This document shows positions 24,553 through 32,648 of a stretch of DNA of 64,000 nucleotides, in pieces (the stretch's first letter is position 1; the number at the start of each line of letters is the position of its first letter). The notes under the pieces were generated by a model. It searched no databases and had not been told where the DNA came from. It saw only the letters and a list, made by a program, of their open reading frames with translations. Both the position numbers and the translations under genes were made by a program. The stretch is from assembly GCA_937902315.1 (NCBI GenBank), contig CALGUG010000033.1, positions 137,166 to 201,165 of the forward strand. Reading direction: 5' to 3'. This DNA is from an uncultured Chloroflexales bacterium (GTDB lineage Bacteria > Chloroflexota > Chloroflexia > Chloroflexales > Chloroflexaceae).

Positions 24553-26031
24553 ATGAGTCAACAAACCCATTTCCTAGCTATCGATTTAGGCGCCTCAAGC
24601 GGTCGAGTTCTGCTGGCTCGCTGGGATGGAACCCGCTTCGCGCTTGATGAGTTGCACCGCTTCCCCAACATTCCGGTCCAGCTTCCCGGGCGCTTGCATT
24701 GGGATATTCTGCGCCTCTGGCACGAGATTCAAGAAGGTATTGCGATCTATGCTCGCCAGTACGATCAGCCCTTGGCCGCCATCGGCATCGACACTTGGGC
24801 GATCGACTTTGGGTTGCTCGATAGCGCCGGGCGTTTATTGAGCAACCCGACCCACTACCGCGACCCGCGCACCACTGGCATGCCAGAGCGTATGGCTGAA
24901 AAGATCGCTCCTGAAGCGCTGTTCGCTACAACCGGCATTCAGGTCATGCCGATCAATACCCTCTATCAGCTCTACAGCATGGTGCAGAACAACGAGCCGC
25001 AGTTAGGTATCGCCAGCAAGCTGCTGCTCATTCCCGACCTGCTGAACTACTTCCTGACGGGCAAGCAGGTGGCTGAGTACACCAATGCCAGCACCACCCA
25101 GTTTTTGAACTGCCATGCCCGCACTTGGGCCACCGATCTGCTCGATCAGTTAGGCATTCCGCACCACTTCCTGCCCGAGATCGTCCAGCCCGGCACGATC
25201 TTAGGCGAGGTGCGCCCCGAACTGGCCCAGCAGCTCGGCCTGCGCCTCCCTACGCCCGTGATCGCCACGGCCAGCCACGATACCGCCAGCGCGGTGGCCG
25301 CTGTGCCCGGCCTCGACCGCAAGAGCGTCTACATCAGCAGCGGCACTTGGAGCTTGGTAGGCGTCGAGATCGACGAGCCGATCAGCGACGAACGCGCGCG
25401 GGCCTTGAACGTCACCAACGAGGGCGGCGTCAACAACACCATTCGCTTGCTGAAGAATGTCGGCGGCCTCTGGCTGTTGCAAGAGAGCCAGCGCCGTTGG
25501 CAGCGCGAAGGGCGCAACTACTCCTGGCAAGAGCTGCTCGAACAGGCGGCCCAGGCCGAAGCCTTCCGCAGCATTATCGATCCCGATGCGCCCGATTTCC
25601 TCAACCCGGGCGATATGCCCGCGGCCATCGCGGCCTACTGCGAACGCACAGGCCAGCCCGTGCCACAGAGCGTAGGCGAGGTGGTGCGCTGCAGCCTTGA
25701 GAGCTTGGCCCTGCGCTACCGCTGGGTGATCACGGCCCTCGAAGAGCTGCTCGGCCATGCGCTCGACACGATTCGCGTGGTGGGCGGTGGCTGCCAAAAC
25801 AGCCTGCTCTGCCAGTGGACCGCCGACGTCTGCAATCGGCCCGTGGTAGCTGGCCCAGTCGAAGCGACGGCGCTCGGCAACGTGGTGGTGCAAGCGATCG
25901 CGACTGGTCATCTGGCCGATCTGGAGGCGGGTCGCCGAGCCATCGCCGCCTCGTTCGCGCAGCAGACCTACACGCCCCAGCCGAGCGAGGCTTGGGAGGC
26001 GGCCTACGCCCGTTTCCTGCAGTTGATCTAA
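24553..26031 (+). CDS. rhaB: Rhamnulokinase
   Basis: 492 residues, FGGY carbohydrate kinase family. It phosphorylates L-rhamnulose to L-rhamnulose 1-phosphate. The N-terminal ATPase motif is FLAIDLGASSGRVLLARWDG. The substrate/catalytic region has GIDTWAIDFGLLD (Asp base). The C-terminal nucleotide-binding motifs are ISSGTWSLVGVE and VVGGGCQNSLLCQWTADVCNRPV. It is a typical RhaB from end to end. It is the last gene of the operon and is followed by an intrinsic terminator. The aldolase expected next in the pathway is not in the window. Confidence 0.95.
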   Translation: MSQQTHFLAIDLGASSGRVLLARWDGTRFALDELHRFPNIPVQLPGRLHWDILRLWHEIQEGIAIYARQYDQPLAAIGIDTWAIDFGLLDSAGRLLSNPTHYRDPRTTGMPERMAEKIAPEALFATTGIQVMPINTLYQLYSMVQNNEPQLGIASKLLLIPDLLNYFLTGKQVAEYTNASTTQFLNCHARTWATDLLDQLGIPHHFLPEIVQPGTILGEVRPELAQQLGLRLPTPVIATASHDTASAVAAVPGLDRKSVYISSGTWSLVGVEIDEPISDERARALNVTNEGGVNNTIRLLKNVGGLWLLQESQRRWQREGRNYSWQELLEQAAQAEAFRSIIDPDAPDFLNPGDMPAAIAAYCERTGQPVPQSVGEVVRCSLESLALRYRWVITALEELLGHALDTIRVVGGGCQNSLLCQWTADVCNRPVVAGPVEATALGNVVVQAIATGHLADLEAGRRAIAASFAQQTYTPQPSEAWEAAYARFLQLI

Positions 26032-26047
26032 GTTTGGCCATCCTCTT

Positions 26048-26097
26048 CGAACGAAGCGATTCCGCCCTCGAACGCGGAGCCGCTTCGTTCGTTTGTC
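26048..26097 (+). terminator. Terminator of the rhamnose operon
   Basis: Outer stem CGAACGAAGCG / CGCTTCGTTCG (11 bp) with a nested TCCGC/GCGGA stem, followed by TTTGTCTT. Confidence 0.7.
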
Positions 26098-26144
26098 TTC
26101 AGCTACCTAGACTTGCCTCAAGCTCACGCCAAATTGAATATGTT

Positions 26145-26203
26145 GGCGGCGAGGCCCTTTCCTCCAAGCAGGCTTCTAGCGCGTCCGCCTACGGCTATAA
26201 ACG
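26145..26203 (+). repeat. Dispersed repeat family A, copy 5
   Basis: GGCGG at 26145 and a core at 26182-26203 ending CTATAAACGG. It faces copy 6 at 26412-26471 in inverted orientation. Confidence 0.75.
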
Positions 26204-26411
26204 GCTTATCCGCAACCAGAGGCTGCTATCTGCCTGTGGAAGCCGCCCGCAAAACGTGATGCTCGAACGTGTTTCCGATAGCACAGCGCCAGCCGCTGCC
26301 TTGCGTTGTGGTAGCTCAGCGCTAGACAGCGTTTGGCGGTGTTGGCGGCGTGCGCTCAGGGGTTCCCAGCGCAGGCAGCGCAGCGCCCGAAAGCCTGAAT
26401 GTTTGGAAAGG

Positions 26412-26471
26412 ATGTTGATAGCCGGAGGCGGACGCGCTGAGGACCGCATGGCAGCGAGAGACTAGACCGCC
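26412..26471 (-). repeat. Dispersed repeat family A, copy 6
   Basis: Core variant with CCTCCGG instead of CCTACGG (shared with copy 9), GGCGG end at 26467-26471. Confidence 0.75.
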
Positions 26472-26510
26472 AGAATGAGACAAGACAGGTGGAAGCGTGA
26501 TGTGGAAAGA

Positions 26511-26549
26511 GATCAGGTGGATTCAGCATGAGAGCTGGTCCACCTGATC
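26511..26549 (-). terminator. Stem-loop after the 870-residue secreted protein gene
   Basis: GATCAGGTGG / CCACCTGATC, 10 bp, 26 bases past the stop. On the minus strand TCTTTCC follows. Confidence 0.5.
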
Positions 26550-26574
26550 GCTTTAGATTGAAGCGCCTTGTGCG

Positions 26575-29187
26575 TTACTCTTTGATCACCAATGGGATGT
26601 AGACCATTGGGTGGAAGAGCGAGGTCACTCCTCCGATGCGGTACCAGGTCTCCTTTTGATTCAGCTCGACTTCTACCAACCAATAGACGGTATTGGCGTC
26701 TGGGGCTTGGGCATCGAGCAGACGATACTCTTGGTTGGGACCGTGGGCCGGAATAATCGTCGCGTTCAGGCGTTGGGCGTCGGCCCGTTTGCCGCTATCG
26801 CTGCGATAGACGTGGTAGCCGAAGGTATTCTGTTCGCTGGCGCTTTCCCAAGTGATCTGTGTTCCTTCGGCGCTTGGCTCGGCGTTGAGGTAGCGCAGCG
26901 TGATGGCCGACGGAATGCGAGGCGGAATCTCGATCTCGGTGTCGTCGCCGTCGCCCGGCACTTCGCCACCATCGCTATCGATGATGCCATAGGCCCAAGC
27001 CATGTTGTGGGTGCTGTTGTTGAGAGTGTAGAGCTGATAGATCTGGGGCGCATTGGCCGGGAAGGTGCTGATATTGCCGAAATCATCTTCTGCTTCGGCA
27101 TAATAACGTACCGTTTTGCCGGGCTGAGGCGGAATGGTAGCGGTGTAGGTGCCGGGCGTGCTAGTTGGAGTGGTCGGCACGCTCTGCCAGGTTGCGCCGT
27201 CATCGACGCTATAGAAGACCCGCACCGCCTTGATACCGATGCCGCGCATCTGCCAGCTTAAGAAGTCCCACGCCTCGTCGACCACACCCGAGACCGTCAC
27301 TGTGGCCGAGCCATCGGGGTTGATGGTGTGAACCTTATCGCCGATCTTTGGAGCAGCCCAGTCGCCGATCGGCAGCGGTGTGCCGAGGCTGAAACAGGGC
27401 TTGTAGCCGTCGGTCGCGCCCGGGCGCAGTTGGGCTTCCCACCAAGCTTCTTGGCCCGGAGTGTTATCCCACATGTTGGCGATCGAGTAGTTCCAATAGT
27501 CGAGAATGGCTTGGTGCGACCAGCTTTCGACGGTCCAGGCGCCGCCGGGCGGGGTCTGGCTCGTCAAGTTGTTGGGATCAGGATCTTCGGGGAAGGTGTA
27601 ATAGAACCAGTGCAGGCGTTGCAGGCCAGCCACCAGTTCGCGGCCGCTGCCATGTGCAAAGGCGATCGTCGGATTGTTGGGCGCGTTGGGGTCATCGCCG
27701 TAGCGCTCTTGGCCGTAGTTGTGCCAGCGCGCATGGCCGCCGTTGTAATAGGGATCGTTACCGTGATTTTGTACTTCCAGAGCGTGGGCTGCCGCTCGCC
27801 CGTAGGCCGTTGTATACGAGGTGCCGTTGCAGCGCCCACGGGTATGGATGTTGGCTGCATAGCTGCCTTGCGAGTTGATACAGTCGATCGCGTTGTTGCG
27901 ATAGCTTTCGATCGGGCTACCCTCGGCGACGCTCAGCTCATAGAGCGACATTAAGAGACCGGCCCAGAAGCGATCGCGCCCGGCATAGCTTGGGTCTGTG
28001 GCTGTCGCTGGATTGGAGTGGTAGGGCGCGCCCACGTTGAAGGCCCAGTCGAGGTAGGCCGTTGCCGCATCGCGATAGATCGTATAGCTCGGATCGCCAT
28101 GCTTGAACAGTAGCAAAGCTAGCTCGCTCTGCATCCAGGCCACAAACGAGTCCATAATGTGGTGACTGTTGGGCGAGCTATATTGCGCCGCGCTGCCTAC
28201 TGGCGGCATATGGCCGCTGCGTCCATCGGCGTTGACAAAGCCCCAGTAGTAGACACAACGATTGCCATCGCCCGATGTACAGACCGGGGGATTCGGCTCG
28301 TTTTGGCCTTGGCCTATAATCAGGTAGTCATTAACGAAATCGGCGCACAATTTGGCCCATTTCAGCATGTCCTCGGCATTTTGTGTCCCGAATCGATCGG
28401 TTTGTACCAGACCGCCGGTTTGCGATAGGCGCTGATATTCGCGCAAGAAGTATTCGATACAGATCGCTTGGCCGCCGGGGTGTTTACTGGTGCCTGGGAA
28501 GAAGTTTGGCGCAAAACCGTAGATCCGGTCAGGCACAAGATCCCATGGGCTGCCATCGCCGTGCAGGGCGAGGTAGATGCCGCCGTTTTGGTGGTCGAGG
28601 GCGTGGTCGATCACAAATTTCGTCTCTTTATCGTAGTAGTCGCTCGGAACCGGCCCCGGAACCGTGGTGCCCGGCAGTGGCGTTCCGGGCGGCCCCGATG
28701 GGGTGGTCGGGCTTAGGCCGCCGCCCGCTTCGGTTGCGGCCAGCGCCAAGAAGGTTGTTTGAATGGTGATGCTGTCTCCGGGCGCTAGGTCTCCGACATG
28801 AGCGAGCTGAGTCAGGTCGTTCCAAGCGATCAAGTTAGGCAATTGTTGATCAGGATCAGCCGCTTGACCATTGACGCTTGCTCTTACAAAGCGCAAATAG
28901 GTCGGATCGAAGCTGTCACCTAACGGTATCACATCGAGCCGTTTTGACCCTGTGTTGCTGATCTTAATTTCGAACACCATTTCTTGATCGATCTCGACAC
29001 GGCCCGATGTCGGGTTGACGAGACGTTTTGTGAGGCTCACGGCTGCTTGAGGAGCCGTTGGCTGAGCTTCTACCTCCTTATGCATTGGAAGGAATGTAAA
29101 GCAAAGAACGAGTGCAAGAAGGAGGTACCTCATATGGCGTTTAGAACGAGTAGTAGAGCAGCTCGTTTGCTGCCTATGTTCTACCAT
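26575..29187 (-). CDS. Large secreted protein: DUF11-like domain plus alpha-helical barrel-like region
   Basis: 870 residues. The start at 29187 is set by AGAGGAG 7 bases upstream; an earlier ATG at 29253 lacks one. A hydrophobic segment (YLLLALVLCFTFLP, about 20-33) is the signal peptide. Residues about 45-140 read as a conserved-repeat DUF11-like beta domain (VSLTKRLVNP..FEIKISNTGS..VGDLAPGDSITI). Residues about 180-550 are rich in Trp, Tyr and His (QAICIEYFLREYQRL, HHIMDSFVAWMQSELALLL, AATAYLDWAF) and resemble an (alpha/alpha) barrel of glycoside hydrolases or polysaccharide lyases, but no family is certain. FN3/Ig-like segments follow (VRYYAEAEDDFGNIST; WESASEQNTFGYHVYRS). The chain ends in VYIPLVIKE, a tail frequent in secreted Chloroflexota proteins. 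It possibly acts on extracellular polysaccharide. Confidence 0.75.
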   Translation of the reverse strand: MVEHRQQTSCSTTRSKRHMRYLLLALVLCFTFLPMHKEVEAQPTAPQAAVSLTKRLVNPTSGRVEIDQEMVFEIKISNTGSKRLDVIPLGDSFDPTYLRFVRASVNGQAADPDQQLPNLIAWNDLTQLAHVGDLAPGDSITIQTTFLALAATEAGGGLSPTTPSGPPGTPLPGTTVPGPVPSDYYDKETKFVIDHALDHQNGGIYLALHGDGSPWDLVPDRIYGFAPNFFPGTSKHPGGQAICIEYFLREYQRLSQTGGLVQTDRFGTQNAEDMLKWAKLCADFVNDYLIIGQGQNEPNPPVCTSGDGNRCVYYWGFVNADGRSGHMPPVGSAAQYSSPNSHHIMDSFVAWMQSELALLLFKHGDPSYTIYRDAATAYLDWAFNVGAPYHSNPATATDPSYAGRDRFWAGLLMSLYELSVAEGSPIESYRNNAIDCINSQGSYAANIHTRGRCNGTSYTTAYGRAAAHALEVQNHGNDPYYNGGHARWHNYGQERYGDDPNAPNNPTIAFAHGSGRELVAGLQRLHWFYYTFPEDPDPNNLTSQTPPGGAWTVESWSHQAILDYWNYSIANMWDNTPGQEAWWEAQLRPGATDGYKPCFSLGTPLPIGDWAAPKIGDKVHTINPDGSATVTVSGVVDEAWDFLSWQMRGIGIKAVRVFYSVDDGATWQSVPTTPTSTPGTYTATIPPQPGKTVRYYAEAEDDFGNISTFPANAPQIYQLYTLNNSTHNMAWAYGIIDSDGGEVPGDGDDTEIEIPPRIPSAITLRYLNAEPSAEGTQITWESASEQNTFGYHVYRSDSGKRADAQRLNATIIPAHGPNQEYRLLDAQAPDANTVYWLVEVELNQKETWYRIGGVTSLFHPMVYIPLVIKE

Positions 29188-29778
29188 AGCGATACTCCTC
29201 TGGCCCTTTCTTTGTCGACCTCGCAAAGAAAGGATATAACAACCGATAAACAAATAGTTTGTTGTTAATAACTTTTAAATGAGTCTAAAAATTGATGATT
29301 ACACACATTGTAGCAAAAAATGTGCCAAATTGGAAGATTTCGTAATAAATAACGTTCTAAATAGTTTATTTTGAATCTAAATTTGTAGAAATTTGGTTTT
29401 GTTAGTGTATAAAATAAATGCTTGTAATTTTGGATAATATTTTGTGAATATGTTTGAAGAATGTTTTATTTTCGTTAATTGTGAAATATTTGTAGAATTC
29501 GCAAGGTGCACTGTTGGTATATGAGGGGTGTAAAGTAAACAGAGGATCTATCTAACTATCTACGATAAACTGTAGTATATTGCTTGTATCTCTGTAAATA
29601 ATCGATCAATAAGCGCTTTGAGAGTGAAGAATGAGTTGTGACGATTAGCTTGGGCCTTATGGGGAATCGGCCGCGAGGGAGATCTCGCTTAGCCCTGTGT
29701 GAGTAGATAGCTCTCAATGCCATTTTCGCTTTGGAATGACATATTTAGAGTACAATCTAAACAGAGCTTGAATGAGGA
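29188..29778. other. Intergenic AT-rich stretch, no gene seen
   Basis: Divergent promoter region. 29270-29480 is extremely AT-rich and rich in short T- and A-runs. No reading frame with a ribosome site and no member of the repeat families was found. Confidence 0.4.
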
Positions 29779-29787
29779 TGGTATACT
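29779..29787 (+). promoter_or_regulatory. Extended -10 promoter of the Lon N-domain gene
   Basis: TGGTATACT (TG plus one base, then TATACT) about 45 bases before the start codon. No good -35 is present, as usual for extended -10 promoters. Confidence 0.4.
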
Positions 29788-29831
29788 TAAAGCACTGGAA
29801 TGGGACATAACCATGTTGGAAGGCACGCAGT

Positions 29832-30770
29832 ATGGAACATTCGGAATCATTGTTTGTGCCCTTAACTCCTTCAGAGGGAAATGTCCTACCGATTTTTGGA
29901 ACGGTCATCTTTCCTCAAACGATCATACCGCTTGCGATCAGCAGCCCAGAAGCTGTGCGTTTAGTTGATCGGGTGCTTGAGGGCGATGGTCTCTTGACTA
30001 TGGTGGCTGTTCGCGCTGAACGCTTTCGCCCGGTAAATCCTTCTCAGGCTGAGCGCTATTCGGTCGGTACGCTCGCCGAAATCCACCGTTTATTGCGTCT
30101 GCCTGACAATACCTTGCGTATCGCCGTAGAGGGTCTCGAGCGTATCACTATCGGTAAGGTCATTTCTCATAGCCCCTATTTGTACACCGAGTTAGCCGCT
30201 CACCCTGACCGATATTCAGACCCGCAAGCTGTTGACCAAAGCCTCAAAACGCTTTTGCGGCTTATGCAAGAGCTCTCGGAATACCTGCCCGTTATGACCG
30301 AAGAGCTGCAAGCTGCGATCTTACAAGAAGACCCACCTGCGCGCCTCAGCTATCTGATCGCTATAACTTTAGCCTCGCAGATGACGGTCAACGAGCAGCA
30401 GGGCATCCTCGAGATCGATACGGTCTTGGGGCGTCTCGAACGCTTAACCTCGATCGTCGAACGCGAGCTGGAACGCATGCGTTCGCGCAACAACGAAGAG
30501 CGCGAGACCTTGGTTCAGCAATCGCTGTTCGAGCGCCGTCCCGAACTGTTACAGCTTCCAGCTGTGCAAGAAGCCTATACCTCAGGCCGTATCGAAGGCA
30601 TGCGCAAGATCATTATCCAGATAGCTGCCGAACGGTTTCGCGTCGATCAAGCCTATCCTCCGTTGCTGGAACACATCCATCATTTCCATGAAGAGGCAGA
30701 GCTCGAGCAGCTCGCCCTGCGAGTGATCTCGGCTGCCAATTTTGATGAGTTTATGGCGGCTATCGAGTAA
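29832..30770 (+). CDS. Stand-alone Lon N-terminal (LON substrate-binding) domain protein
   Basis: 312 residues. The first ~200 residues match the Lon protease substrate-binding domain: PLTPSEGNVLPIFGTVIFPQTIIPLAI, then VGTLAEIHRLLRLPDNTLRIAVEGLERITI, and a helical bundle to about residue 230. There is no AAA+ or Ser-Lys protease part. The last ~80 residues (GRIEGMRKIIIQIAAERFRVDQAYPPLLEHIHHFHEEAELEQLALRVISAANFDEFMAAI) are not Lon-like and resemble the C-terminal helical tail (DUF4351-like) found after Rpn-type nuclease/transposase proteins. That comparison is from memory. It may be an adaptor presenting substrates. A GGAAGG site lies upstream of the ATG at 29832. The gene is monocistronic. 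Confidence 0.8.
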   Translation: MEHSESLFVPLTPSEGNVLPIFGTVIFPQTIIPLAISSPEAVRLVDRVLEGDGLLTMVAVRAERFRPVNPSQAERYSVGTLAEIHRLLRLPDNTLRIAVEGLERITIGKVISHSPYLYTELAAHPDRYSDPQAVDQSLKTLLRLMQELSEYLPVMTEELQAAILQEDPPARLSYLIAITLASQMTVNEQQGILEIDTVLGRLERLTSIVERELERMRSRNNEERETLVQQSLFERRPELLQLPAVQEAYTSGRIEGMRKIIIQIAAERFRVDQAYPPLLEHIHHFHEEAELEQLALRVISAANFDEFMAAIE

Positions 30771-30810
30771 GCGCTTGGGCGCAGGGCTGCTTTGTTCCAT
30801 GCAAGCAGAT

Positions 30811-30936
30811 TGATACCAAATCCGTTTAAAGACTTGTGTTCTTGTAACGCGAAAAACGAAAATCGGAAGAAAAGAGACAAGTTCCATTCTGCCGAAGTCC
30901 AAAAACACAACATGGTGGGTCGGATTTGGCATAAGA
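30811..30936 (+). repeat. Dispersed repeat family B, copy 4
   Basis: Ends TACCAAATCCG and CGGATTTGGCAT. The interior ACAAGTTCCATTCTGCCGAAG is well preserved. It lies just upstream of the AcuI-type gene. Confidence 0.8.
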
Positions 30937-30983
30937 TATGCACAACCTTCGAAGAGACCTGATTGATCGGACAAGGAGAACCC

Positions 30984-31991
30984 ATGGCGTCATCTGTCGA
31001 TGATTTTCAAGCGATCGTTGTTCGTAAAGCCGAGCAAGGTTTTGCAGTCGGATTAGAAGGTTTGGGGCGTGGCGATCTGCCCGAAGGTGATGTCATCATT
31101 CAAGGCGCCTATTCAAGCTTGAACTACAAAGACGGCCTTGCCTTGACCGATAGCTCAAAGGTCTTGCGTACCTTCCCGATCGTGCCGGGTATCGATCTGG
31201 CCGGCACTATTCTCGAATCGAACCACCCTGAATATCCTCCCGGCCAGCAGGTAATCTTAACAGGCTGGGGTGTGGGCGAGCGCTATTGGGGCGGTTACAC
31301 CCAGTTTACGCGGGTGCGCAGCGAGTGGCTGGTGCCGCTGCCCCCAGGCTTGACCCTAAAGCAGGCTATGGCGATCGGCACGGCAGGTTTTACAGCCATG
31401 CTTTCGATTATGGCGCTTGAAGAGCATGGTCTATCGCCCCGCAATGGCCGCGAAGTGCTGGTGACAGGTGCAGCGGGCGGGGTAGGCAGTATCGCGGTGG
31501 CGCTCTTGGCTCACCTCGGCTACGATGTGGCCGCCTCGACTGGACGCCCGCAAACCTACGACTATCTGCGACGTTTGGGCGCCAAAGTGCTGATCGAGCG
31601 TCGCCAGTTGAGCACGCCTTCGACTCGCCCACTCGAATCAGAGCGCTGGGGCGGAGCGGTCGATACGGTTGGCGGTGAAACCTTGGCCAATGTGTTGCGT
31701 AGTATGGCCCATGATACCAGCGTGGCCGCCTGTGGTTTGGCGGGCGGTTCCGAGCTGCCCACCACGGTTTTGCCCTTTATTTTGCGCGGCGTCAACTTGC
31801 TGGGCATCAACTCGGTGATGTGCCCCTACGAGCGGCGTCAGCGCGCATGGCAGCGCCTCGCCAACGAGTTGCCGCTCGATCTGTTGGCAGAAATGACCCA
31901 AGAAGTGCCGCTCAGCCAGGTTCAAGAGCTAGCGCCTCAGATTATCGCCGGCAAGATCCGCGGTCGCGTCGTGGTAGATCTTTCCCAATAG
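30984..31991 (+). CDS. acuI: AcuI/YhdH-type quinone oxidoreductase (acrylyl-CoA reductase family)
   Basis: 335 residues, zinc-free medium-chain reductase. YhdH/AcuI hallmarks are GAYSSLNYKDGLALT, FPIVPGIDLAGTI, VILTGWGVGERYWGGYTQFTRV, LVTGAAGGVGSIAVALLAHLGY (NADPH motif) and DTVGGETLANVLRSM. Family members reduce acryloyl-CoA to propionyl-CoA or protect against acrylate. The start at 30984 follows AAGGAG by 5 bases; an in-frame start at 30963 is less likely. It is monocistronic with a strong terminator. Confidence 0.88.
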   Translation: MASSVDDFQAIVVRKAEQGFAVGLEGLGRGDLPEGDVIIQGAYSSLNYKDGLALTDSSKVLRTFPIVPGIDLAGTILESNHPEYPPGQQVILTGWGVGERYWGGYTQFTRVRSEWLVPLPPGLTLKQAMAIGTAGFTAMLSIMALEEHGLSPRNGREVLVTGAAGGVGSIAVALLAHLGYDVAASTGRPQTYDYLRRLGAKVLIERRQLSTPSTRPLESERWGGAVDTVGGETLANVLRSMAHDTSVAACGLAGGSELPTTVLPFILRGVNLLGINSVMCPYERRQRAWQRLANELPLDLLAEMTQEVPLSQVQELAPQIIAGKIRGRVVVDLSQ

Positions 31992-32015
31992 CTGTTAAAG
32001 ACAACGAGGTCTGCG

Positions 32016-32054
32016 AGCATTACATTGCGCAGACCTCTTTTTTATGGGCCTAGG
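32016..32054 (+). terminator. Intrinsic terminator of acuI
   Basis: GAGGTCTGCG / CGCAGACCTC, 10 bp, followed by TTTTTTT. Confidence 0.9.
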
Positions 32055-32109
32055 GCAGAGAGACGTTCCCCAATAGTTCGTCCTCTTCAGTCGATGCTTT
32101 CAAGACTCG

Positions 32110-32168
32110 GGCGGCTAGGTCTTTTCCTTCCATTCGCTTCCAAGCGCGTCCGCCTACGGCTACCAGAT
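32110..32168 (+). repeat. Dispersed repeat family A, copy 7
   Basis: GGCGG at 32110 and a core at 32146-32164, overlapping the start of family C copy 2. Confidence 0.75.
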
Positions 32169-32412
32169 GGGCTAGCTTGCCCTCATCCCCGGCCCTTCTC
32201 CCGCATTGCTGTACATTACCCACAAATCGACATACGGTCAGCGTTATCTGCCCTCACCCCCCGGCCCCCTCTCCCGCACTGCGGGCGAGGGGGTGAATGC
32301 ACCCCGTTCTGTGCTCTCAAGGATACTCCCGCGATGGTATGCGAACGATCGCCTTTTGCTGCCGACACGACTTTGGGTAATGCATAGCTCCCGCATTGCG
32401 GGAGAAGGGAGC
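32146..32412 (-). repeat. Long dispersed repeat family C, copy 2
   Basis: Inverted counterpart of 12334-12597, about 265 bp with scattered substitutions and small gaps. It contains CCCTCACCCCCCGGCCCCCT and the CTCCCGCA..TGCGGGAG hairpin. Confidence 0.8.
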
Positions 32413-32490
32413 TTGTGCTCCTGCTGCCGATAAGCTAACAACAAGCCGTACCCTGAGCCTGTCGAAGGGTACGGCCGTTCAAGACCCGTA

Positions 32491-32648
32491 ATACCAAATC
32501 TGCTTGATTATTTTCTTTTTGGCCTTTGGCAGAGTGGAACTTGACTATTTTTGTTGTGTGAGATTTCGCGCTTCAGCGCGAAATCTCACACAATCTTTTC
32601 CTGTTTTTGTTTTTCCTGCCTTGCAAGGGCGCAAGACTGTAAGCCGGC
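32491..32648 (-). repeat. Dispersed repeat family B with internal palindrome, copy 5
   Basis: Starts ATACCAAATCTGCTT and carries GGCCTTTGGCAGAGTGGAAC. An 18-bp perfect palindrome (arms 32554-32571 and 32576-32593, loop TTCA) is inserted between the GAACTTGACTATTTT and TTTTCCTG segments. The right end meets the stop codon of the next gene. Confidence 0.8.
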
